From the NCBI RefSeq assembly GCF_900475595.1, contig NZ_LS483397.1, positions 1,769,001-1,833,000 on the forward strand: a stretch of 64,000 nucleotides of DNA, written 5' to 3'. The stretch is from Streptococcus uberis. GTDB taxonomy: Bacteria; Bacillota; Bacilli; Lactobacillales; Streptococcaceae. Position 1 is the stretch's first letter. Each line of letters opens with the position of its first letter. Below are positions 57,221 to 64,000 of the stretch, in pieces. Made by a program: the position numbers and the translations under genes. A model generated the notes under the pieces. The model had not been told where the DNA came from and did no database searches. It saw only the letters and a program-made list of their open reading frames with translations.

Positions 57221-57229
57221 ATTATATCA
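57221..57229 (-). promoter_or_regulatory. Extended -10 promoter of the surface-protein operon
   Basis: On the minus strand TGA precedes TATAAT (57221-57226) in an AT-rich tract. No -35 box is apparent. The predicted start of transcription is near 57214. Confidence 0.55.
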
Positions 57230-57239
57230 TATTTACATT

Positions 57240-57628
57240 TTAAAAACTGATTTTTTTAAAATAATTTAAAATTTAATTTTTCAATTTATTGATTATTTTT
57301 TACTGATGTTAATATGAATAGTTTTTTCATATCAAGGGTGCGCATATCTGATGAGTGTATGTTAACCTCAATCAAGAAGGAAAATCATTTTTAAGGTGAG
57401 TCACAATGATAGGAAATATTCCGATATCGCTTTTTAGATTTCTATTACAAGGCATTAAAGAAGTTGTGTGTTTTAGTTATGAAGGATTATGATTAGAATT
57501 GGTAAATGAAATAAAATATTAAAACTAACAGAGAAAATCGGGTTACTAGGTCCATTTGAACTCATCAACGTACTATAAAGGAACAAAAAAACGTAACAGA
57601 TGGCACTGAACCTATTTCAGATTTACAC
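57240..57628. other. AT-rich intergenic region between the surface operon and the SRP RNA
   Basis: No convincing gene is seen. A plus-strand reading frame of 28 codons (57406-57492; MIGNIPISLFRFLLQGIKEV at its start) follows AAGGTGAG and could be a small peptide or a remnant. The stretch 57240-57300 is almost pure A and T. Confidence 0.35.
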
Positions 57629-57666
57629 AAAAAAGAACCCTGTAAACGTTGATTTTACAGGGGTTT
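57629..57666 (-). terminator. Hairpin downstream of the SRP RNA
   Basis: AACCCTGTAAA and TTTACAGGGGTTT pair with one bulge around a short loop; on the minus strand it is followed by CTTTTTTG. Confidence 0.75.
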
Positions 57667-57677
57667 ATTTATAAACG

Positions 57678-57755
57678 AAAAAGAGCACACACTCGAAATC
57701 GCTTAGGGCTGCTGGATTCCTCCCCTGACCCACTTCACGCACAAGTGTTGCTCCA
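57678..57755 (-). ncRNA. ffs: Signal recognition particle RNA (small bacterial 4.5S type)
   Basis: The minus strand contains GGTCAGGGGAGGAATCCAGC followed by AGCCCTAAG, the conserved domain IV core that binds Ffh. The flanks pair: GAGCAACACTTG at the 5' end with CGAGTGTGTGCTC at the 3' end, and a T run follows. A -10 TATAAT (57762-57767) puts the start near 57755, giving about 78 nt. It lies next to tadA, as in other streptococci. Confidence 0.9.
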
Positions 57756-57795
57756 TCACTTATTATACCACAAATGCTTTCAATTGCAAACCAGC

Positions 57796-58299
57796 TTATT
57801 CTTCCAGCTTTGCTTGTTTTTTGGCTTCCTTCTTTTTCATGCGTCCTGCTCTAAAGAAAGTTTGCATGATAGCTGCGCATTCCTCCGCCAAAAGGCCGGT
57901 CTCAAGTTCAACGCGATGATTGAGACGTTGGTCTGTCAATATAGCATATAAACTGCCTGCGCCACCGAATTTTTGGTTATGAGCCCCAAAAATAACTTGA
58001 GGTATTCGAGCTAAACCAATAGCTCCACTACACATGACACATGGCTCAATGGTCACAAATAAAGTAGTGTCCAAAAGTCGCCAGTTACCGACAGTCGCGT
58101 TAGCTTCATTAATGGCCATTATTTCTGCATGCATAATAGCTTGATTGCGCTCTTCTCTGGCATTATGACCGCGACCAATAATACGTCCCTCTTTGACGAT
58201 GACACAGCCAATAGGAATTTCTCCCTTATCTAATGACTTTTTGGCCTCTTTGAGGGCCTCACGCATAAAGAATTCTTTTTCTTCTTGACTATATGACAT
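57796..58299 (-). CDS. tadA: tRNA-specific adenosine deaminase
   Basis: The 167-aa protein has the zinc deaminase motifs HAE (in IMHAEIMAINEA) and PCVMCSGA, with the GEIPIGCVIV start of TadA. It converts the wobble adenosine of tRNA-Arg to inosine. The C-terminal basic tail (KKKEAKKQAKLEE) is typical of streptococcal forms. Its start overlaps the stop of the MBL gene by one base. Confidence 0.94.
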   Translation of the reverse strand: MSYSQEEKEFFMREALKEAKKSLDKGEIPIGCVIVKEGRIIGRGHNAREERNQAIMHAEIMAINEANATVGNWRLLDTTLFVTIEPCVMCSGAIGLARIPQVIFGAHNQKFGGAGSLYAILTDQRLNHRVELETGLLAEECAAIMQTFFRAGRMKKKEAKKQAKLEE

Positions 58300-59078
58300 T
58301 AGTTCACATCACCCAAATCCCACGATTTATGCGGAAAGGCAAGCTCTACTGGAATGGAGCCCGCATGATCTTGAGTTTCTTCTCGTAAAATGTCCAAATG
58401 CCTTTCTGGGTCAATCCCTTGCGGTGGAAGAGGTGGCATATGGGTGAGAACCAGTTTCTTAACACCAGCTTTCTGAGCGATTTGCCCAGCTTCTTTAGTG
58501 GTTAAATGCGCTGGATGGTTTTCATTTCCTTCATAAAGGTACACATCTGCCAAGAATAAATCCGCATCTTTAGCAAAAGCAGCCAAGTCTTCAAAATAAC
58601 CCGTATCAGCAGTAAACACTAAAACTTGACCCGTTTGTCGTTCCCTAATGCGAAAAGCGTAACAAATGACAGGATGTACCGTTTTGATAAAGGTGATATC
58701 AAAAGGTCCAATGGTTTGACCAGCTTCAACATTGTAAGCCACTCCTTGGGAAACATCTGCCAGACTCAATTTGGCAAATTCTCCCTGATCTTCATTATGA
58801 GCATAAATGGGTAAAACTTTTGCATCCCATAACTGTTTTGGGTAAAGTTGACGGTAATGTCTTAAGACGCCTAAATCAGCGACATGATCAGGATGGTAAT
58901 GACTAATAATCACAGCATCTAGCTCAAGAGGACTCAATTCCTTTTCTAACTCATTCAGAGCCCTACTTCCTGCGTCCATCAGTAAATGAAAACCATTTTC
59001 AGAAGTAATTAAATATGAGGTTGTTCCTTGATCTTTAAAGGGATAGCCTCCCCAAGAACCTAAGGTGGTTAGTTTCAT
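58299..59078 (-). CDS. Metallo-beta-lactamase-fold hydrolase (YhfI / RNase Z-like)
   Basis: The 259-aa protein has the metal motif ISHYHPDHVADLG, a second His in KTVHPVICYAFRI, an Asp in FTADTGY and a late His in LVLTHMPPLPP. The compact form with no long insertion resembles YhfI-type cyclic phosphodiesterase or RNase Z relatives. A real substrate cannot be told. It is translationally coupled to tadA. Confidence 0.88.
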   Translation of the reverse strand: MKLTTLGSWGGYPFKDQGTTSYLITSENGFHLLMDAGSRALNELEKELSPLELDAVIISHYHPDHVADLGVLRHYRQLYPKQLWDAKVLPIYAHNEDQGEFAKLSLADVSQGVAYNVEAGQTIGPFDITFIKTVHPVICYAFRIRERQTGQVLVFTADTGYFEDLAAFAKDADLFLADVYLYEGNENHPAHLTTKEAGQIAQKAGVKKLVLTHMPPLPPQGIDPERHLDILREETQDHAGSIPVELAFPHKSWDLGDVN

Positions 59079-59140
59079 ATGACAAACCTTCTTTCTTCAT
59101 TTCTATTATTATACCAAAAATACTGTCTTCTAACCCTAAC

Positions 59141-59168
59141 AAAAAACAAGTTCAGAAGTGAACTTGTT
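59141..59168 (-). terminator. bioY terminator
   Basis: AACAAGTTCA and TGAACTTGTT form a perfect 10-bp stem overlapping the bioY stop and are followed on the minus strand by TTTTTT. Confidence 0.9.
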
Positions 59169-59712
59169 AAGCTTTAATTGGTTTATAAATATAGGCATCT
59201 TTAAATTTTAAAACAATCACAGTCGCCAAGAGGGCTTTAATGGTATCACCTGGGATAAAGACAAGATTTGAGGTCAATGCAGGAAGCAAACCCATACCAG
59301 TATAGACAGATAACCAAATAGCTCCAATAAGGTCAACCACTAGAACACCTGCTAGCCAAATAAGAACAAAGACCATCATTTTATTTTGGGAAGCCACTAC
59401 CTTTGTTAGTAGCGCAAAAATGAGTGGCACCAATAACCAAGCAAAAACATAACCTGCAGTTGGTCCCATAAAGACGGCTAGAGTTGTTGCTTTCCCTGAA
59501 AATACTGGAATGAAGAGACCTAATAAGAGAAACATAAGAACGGAGAGGCCACCTTTTTTACCGCCAAGTGCTAAAGCTGCTAGCATAATACCCATATTTT
59601 GAAGAACAATAGGAACTGGTATAAAGCCCAGAGGAATTGCTGGTATAAAGCCCAAAACAATAATTAAGGTTGTCATCATAGCCATATAAGCTAAATCTTT
59701 TGTTGAAAACAT
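59167..59712 (-). CDS. bioY: Biotin transporter BioY (ECF S component)
   Basis: The 181-aa membrane protein has six segments and BioY motifs such as FIPVPIVLQNMGIMLAALAL and FMGPTAGYVFAW, with GDTIKA near the end. It binds biotin and works with the shared ECF ATPases and EcfT, which are not in this window. It starts 2 bases after the CHY zinc-finger gene, so the two are co-transcribed. Confidence 0.93.
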   Translation of the reverse strand: MFSTKDLAYMAMMTTLIIVLGFIPAIPLGFIPVPIVLQNMGIMLAALALGGKKGGLSVLMFLLLGLFIPVFSGKATTLAVFMGPTAGYVFAWLLVPLIFALLTKVVASQNKMMVFVLIWLAGVLVVDLIGAIWLSVYTGMGLLPALTSNLVFIPGDTIKALLATVIVLKFKDAYIYKPIKA

Positions 59713-59714
59713 CT

Positions 59715-60035
59715 TTACTCCTTTTTAAAATAAATATCATAGTGAAGGGAACACTTTGGATTAAAGGGATGCTGGCAAAAAATACAATAGCCCTTTTGGT
59801 AATCTTTAAGCGACAAGAGATGCTGGCAGGCCCCGCACATGACAGGGTAGCTTTCTTGACTGTTTGTTGCCACAAAAGGATGATCCTCTAAACTGTCGTG
59901 GCAATGATAACAAGCATAATATTTTTGACAGCTTTGACATTTCAATACCACAATGTCATTTTCTGAATGATAATGGTAGCAACGTGACTGCTCATCCAAA
60001 GCCATTCCCCAAAATGGTAAGTTTTTCGCCTTCAT
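59715..60035 (-). CDS. CHY-type zinc-finger protein
   Basis: The 106-aa protein has a CHY zinc-finger set of ligands: a start with RCYHYHSE, then CQSCQKYYACYHCHD, VMCGACQ and CIFCQHPFNPKCSLH. Several zinc ions should bind. Function is unknown. It lies directly upstream of bioY in one unit. Confidence 0.88.
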   Translation of the reverse strand: MKAKNLPFWGMALDEQSRCYHYHSENDIVVLKCQSCQKYYACYHCHDSLEDHPFVATNSQESYPVMCGACQHLLSLKDYQKGYCIFCQHPFNPKCSLHYDIYFKKE

Positions 60036-60102
60036 AGATACATTTTAAAAAATGAAAGTTTTTGTGTCAACCTTTATTTTTAAATAGGGTAACAAAGAAC
60101 AC

Positions 60103-60125
60103 TAAAAAAACAGGGCAAGCCCTGT
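60103..60125 (-). terminator. tgt terminator
   Basis: ACAGGG and CCCTGT pair around CAAG and are followed by a run of seven T on the minus strand. Confidence 0.85.
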
Positions 60126-60129
60126 CTCC

Positions 60130-61344
<1,215 letters not shown>

Positions 61345-61469
61345 TCATTCAGCCTATCCATTTTACCAAAAAAAGAGACTCTTGTCATGAAAGCTCGCGC
61401 TGAAAAACAGGTTGTTTCAAGTTCCACTATCAATCCACCCTATGTTATAATAAACCAAAGGAGTTTTTA

Positions 61470-62282
61470 ATGAAACAATCACAACTGAAAAAGCAGGCGA
61501 AACATCTTTTGAAACACTTGCCTGGCAAATATCAACTTTTTGCTATTCCGATAGCTCTCCATATCATCTTATTATTCATACAGCTTCATCAAAATTATCT
61601 GGTCGAACAAGGCATTAGCATTTCTACCTTTGCCTCTATTTTCCCAATTTTACTGAACATATTAGCCTCATTCTTCCTTTTTTCTGCAGCCTTCACTATT
61701 TTGAAGGTTATCAGACAGCAAAAAAAACAGGTGACCTTTTCAGATAGTAGCCTTGTATTTAACAATCCCCTCTTTAGAAAACTCATTATCCTCTTATCCC
61801 TTAAGTTTCTCTTAATCTTTCTATGGTCATTGATTTTTATGTTAGGACTTGGCTTACTTGGTATTGGTTACCTGTTTTATAGCATTAATCTTAAAACGGG
61901 ATCACCAATAATGGCACCAATCAGTGTCATGATACTGGGAGGACTTGTTGCCTTAATTGGCCTAATAATTGCTATTAATCGTCAACTTGCTTATTCCATG
62001 TCAGAAAACCTTTTGTTTGATCAGATTGAAAAGGGAGAGGATCCAGCTGCTATTGATATTATTGATCATAGTATCAGCCTTATGAAAGGCTATAAATGGA
62101 AATTTTTCCTATTTCAATTCAGTTTTATTGGTTGGTTCCTGTTAGCCATCCTCTCATTTGGCATCTTATATATCTATCTCTTGCCTTATGTGACAACCAG
62201 TATCCTTTACTTCTACGACTTTATCAAGGATTCAAAAGATAAGAGTCTTTTGGATGACAAAAAGCATAACCTAAAAAACTGA
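61470..62282 (+). CDS. DUF975-family membrane protein
   Basis: The 270-aa protein has five or six membrane segments, a short basic N-terminus, and the family stretch DIIDHSISLMKGYKWKFFLF ahead of the last segments. DUF975 proteins are common in streptococci and have no known function. An AAAGGAG site precedes the ATG. It is convergent with perR and ends at a shared terminator. Confidence 0.82.
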   Translation: MKQSQLKKQAKHLLKHLPGKYQLFAIPIALHIILLFIQLHQNYLVEQGISISTFASIFPILLNILASFFLFSAAFTILKVIRQQKKQVTFSDSSLVFNNPLFRKLIILLSLKFLLIFLWSLIFMLGLGLLGIGYLFYSINLKTGSPIMAPISVMILGGLVALIGLIIAINRQLAYSMSENLLFDQIEKGEDPAAIDIIDHSISLMKGYKWKFFLFQFSFIGWFLLAILSFGILYIYLLPYVTTSILYFYDFIKDSKDKSLLDDKKHNLKN

Positions 62283-62305
62283 CTATCTCTCATAGTCAGT
62301 TTTTT
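62275..62305. terminator. Bidirectional terminator between the DUF975 gene and perR
   Basis: AAAACTGACTA and TAGTCAGTTTTTT form an 11-bp stem around a 7-base loop between convergent genes. Confidence 0.9.
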
Positions 62306-62309
62306 GATA

Positions 62310-62780
62310 TTAATAAAAGCGTTTATTTTTCTTTTGACAGTCAGGGCAAATACCATAAGCAATAATAGGAATCCGCGTAATGCGATAGCCAGTTTGATCA
62401 TGGGCTTCTTTCGCTACGTCCATGACATCAACATCCATGAAATCAGCTATCTTGCCGCAATCTTCACAAACCACATTAACGTGTTGGTGCCCCATAAAAT
62501 CATAATATGTGGTTAAATCATTTGAAATTTTAATTTCAGAGACAAAACCCTCATCTACTAAAACCCTTAAATTGTTATAAACCGTTGCCAAACTCATGTT
62601 AGGAAAATCATCTTTCAGATCACGATAAATCCTATCAGCACTTGGATGCTCAGTGGATAAAACCATATAAGAAATAATGGCTTTACGCGTCTCCGTAATC
62701 CTAATGTGCTTTTCACGTAGATGCTCTAGAACATTTTCATAGGCATCCAATGCTTGTTGATTATGTGAATGAACATCCAT
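62310..62780 (-). CDS. perR: Peroxide-responsive repressor PerR (Fur family)
   Basis: The 156-aa protein has a Fur-family winged helix (HIRITETRKAIISYM, then NMSLATVYNNLRVLVDEGFV), a regulatory metal site (HQHVNVVCEDCG and nearby His/Asp) and a second CPDC pair for structural zinc. The sequence closely resembles PerR of pyogenic streptococci. It controls peroxide and iron responses. I start it at MDVHSHNQ, six bases after AGGAG; an ATG two codons earlier abuts that site. Confidence 0.94.
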   Translation of the reverse strand: MDVHSHNQQALDAYENVLEHLREKHIRITETRKAIISYMVLSTEHPSADRIYRDLKDDFPNMSLATVYNNLRVLVDEGFVSEIKISNDLTTYYDFMGHQHVNVVCEDCGKIADFMDVDVMDVAKEAHDQTGYRITRIPIIAYGICPDCQKKNKRFY

Positions 62781-62823
62781 AAGCATCTCCTAACTTTTGC
62801 TTTTATGTGCGAGTAATTCCTTA

Positions 62824-63258
62824 TTACTTTTCTAATAAGTTCTGATAATCAATTTTGATACAATGATCCATCACGATATGGTGACGTCCAGCTGATGTTA
62901 ATAAGAAGGTTGCCTCTTCACTTTCAAGACCTAATTGTGCCCAAAAAACCTTAGCATCTGTTTCTAAAAAGTCTTTGGCAACTTGCGGCAAGGCCTCACT
63001 TCTTCTGAAAACATCCACAATATCAATGGGATAAGGAATGTCTTGCAAATGAGCATAGACTTTCTGTCCCAAAAGCAATTGCCCTTCACATTTGGGATTA
63101 ACTGGAACAATATGATAGCCTTTTTCTTGTAAAAACTGGGCAACCCTAAAAGCAGCTGTGTCTTGTCTATCTGATAGTCCAACTACCGCAATAGTTTTAG
63201 CCTCTTCTAAATAGTTCTTAATAACCTGATCTGAAGGATTTTGAAACACTTCTGCCAT
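62824..63258 (-). CDS. CoA-binding domain protein (YccU-like)
   Basis: The 144-aa protein has a Rossmann-like CoA-binding fold with TIAVVGLSDRQDTAAFRVA and YHIVPVNPKC, and DIVDVFRR followed by VFWAQLGLE. It matches the small CoA_binding_2 family. No reaction is known. It follows the 41-aa membrane protein by 15 bases and probably shares a transcript with polA, as in related species. Confidence 0.87.
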   Translation of the reverse strand: MAEVFQNPSDQVIKNYLEEAKTIAVVGLSDRQDTAAFRVAQFLQEKGYHIVPVNPKCEGQLLLGQKVYAHLQDIPYPIDIVDVFRRSEALPQVAKDFLETDAKVFWAQLGLESEEATFLLTSAGRHHIVMDHCIKIDYQNLLEK

Positions 63259-63273
63259 TTGACTTCCTCTTTT

Positions 63274-63399
63274 TTATTTATACAGATAATAGCAACTCAA
63301 AAATAGTAAGATAAAAGCCAATGCAAGCAAAAGCATTATTACCGCTAACTTCAATATCAGTCTAAGCAACCACTCAAAACCATTCATTGACAAACTCAT
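63274..63399 (-). CDS. Small membrane protein, 41 aa
   Basis: A reading frame of 41 codons begins MSLSMNGFEWLLRLILKLAV, continues through one long hydrophobic helix (about 11-35) and ends CYYLYK. AGGAAG lies directly before the ATG, and the gap between polA and the CoA-binding gene has no other content. No family is recognised. The hydrophobic design and tight operon position make it plausible. Confidence 0.55.
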   Translation of the reverse strand: MSLSMNGFEWLLRLILKLAVIMLLLALAFILLFLSCYYLYK

Positions 63400-63460
63400 C
63401 TTCCTATTTTCATTTCATTATAACACAAGTAAGGAAAATGAGAAAGATTTGATAATAGCC

Positions 63461-64000
63461 CTACTTAGCCTCGTACCAACTCTTACCTGAATTTTCATCT
63501 GCCCTTAAAGGAACTGATAAATCAACAGCATGCTCCATAGTTTCTTTGACCAGTTGTTTGACCTTCTCGAGTTCATCTTTTGGCACTTCTAAAACAATTT
63601 CATCATGTACCTGCAAGAGCATTTTTGTTTTGAAGCGCCCCTCTTCTAAGGCCTTATCTAAATTAATCATGGCAATTTTGAGAATATCGGCAGCACTACC
63701 CTGAATAGGCGAATTAATAGCTGTCCGTTCTGCAAAAGATCTCACATTAAAATTGCGTGAATTAATATCTGGTAGTTCACGACGACGTTTAAAGAGTGTT
63801 TCCACATAGCCTTTATCTTTAGCTTCCCGAACAATAGAATCCATATAATCTTTGATTCCTGGATATCGGTCAAAATAAGTATTAATGTATTCTTTTGCTT
63901 TTTGACGACTGATGCCTAAATTGTTAGATAAGCCAAAATCAGAAATACCATAGACAATTCCAAAGTTTACTGCCTTTGCATTACGACGGTCGTTAGCAGT
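63461..64000 (-). CDS. polA: DNA polymerase I, C-terminal part (cut by window edge)
   Basis: The reading frame stays open to the window edge and gives the last 179 residues. It shows the O-helix RRNAKAVNFGIVYG (motif B), RTAINSPIQGSAADI and motif C QVHDEIVLEVP, all typical of family A polymerases. The enzyme fills gaps in repair and replaces RNA primers. The N-terminal exonuclease domains lie outside the window. Confidence 0.96.
   Translation of the reverse strand, partial: TANDRRNAKAVNFGIVYGISDFGLSNNLGISRQKAKEYINTYFDRYPGIKDYMDSIVREAKDKGYVETLFKRRRELPDINSRNFNVRSFAERTAINSPIQGSAADILKIAMINLDKALEEGRFKTKMLLQVHDEIVLEVPKDELEKVKQLVKETMEHAVDLSVPLRADENSGKSWYEAK

Noticed and set aside
57649..57951. A 100-codon plus-strand frame
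   Set aside because: It runs antisense across the SRP RNA and the end of tadA and has no support as a gene.
63461..63844. A short polymerase-like gene starting at 63844
   Set aside because: The frame is open to the window edge and shows polymerase motif B upstream of that ATG, so it is the 3' end of polA.

Overview
The window looks like the chromosome of a pyogenic-group Streptococcus (relatives: S. pyogenes, S. dysgalactiae, S. uberis, S. iniae). The sequence is AT-rich, and the gene order jag-yidC2-rnpA next to a Fas-type regulatory locus, together with perR-tgt-bioY-tadA-SRP RNA-pgi and gpsA-galU, fits that group. The species cannot be fixed from sequence alone. Most genes lie on the minus strand. 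No rRNA, tRNA, insertion sequence, prophage or CRISPR array was seen.

Layout. 1-2951: a LytTR regulator with a DUF3021 membrane partner, an ABC-2 exporter, and a divergent SRPBCC gene. Two control regions carry the same 21-bp-phased direct repeat at the same distance from a -10 box. 2982-7763: jag, yidC2, rnpA, argH, argG. 7931-14321: an enlarged Fas locus with four ComD/AgrC-type sensor genes, one LytTR response regulator (fasA) and a small RNA that matches FasX in position, size and architecture. 14582-22977: gltX, an AIM24 protein, carbonic anhydrase, radA, dut, a DUF454 protein, two FMN reductases and queH. 23140-27078: a MarR-controlled heterodimeric ABC exporter. 27266-33990: gpsA, galU, rhomboid protease, 5-FCL, MATE pump, and two genes of the acetyl branch of diaminopimelate synthesis. 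34132-39277: a sorbitol PTS operon. 39476-40825: pgi.

41093-57191 is the accessory heart of the window. It is a probable three-gene surface operon: a membrane-anchored thioredoxin-like protein, a 943-aa LPKTG protein with G5-like repeats, and a 4205-aa VWA/isopeptide-domain adhesin with 11 near-identical 145/146-aa repeats and an unusual LPRNG sorting motif. 57678-64000 returns to core genes: SRP RNA, tadA, an MBL-fold hydrolase, bioY, a CHY zinc-finger protein, tgt, a DUF975 protein, perR, a CoA-binding protein, a small membrane protein and the 3' end of polA.

The most interesting signals are these. (i) The four Fas sensors show complementary loss of kinase parts: two keep the phospho-acceptor His but have a damaged ATP-binding domain, and two keep an intact ATP-binding domain but lack the His. 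This predicts obligate kinases acting in trans. (ii) The FasX-like RNA shows a predicted hairpin loop of CU repeats that can pair for 9 nt with the Shine-Dalgarno of the giant adhesin gene, possibly linking the two accessory regions. (iii) The adhesin has only two visible cysteines, flanking its VWA domain, and is encoded downstream of a thiol-disulfide oxidoreductase. (iv) An FMN reductase-PAS fusion carries two ApbE-type flavinylation motifs at its C-terminus.
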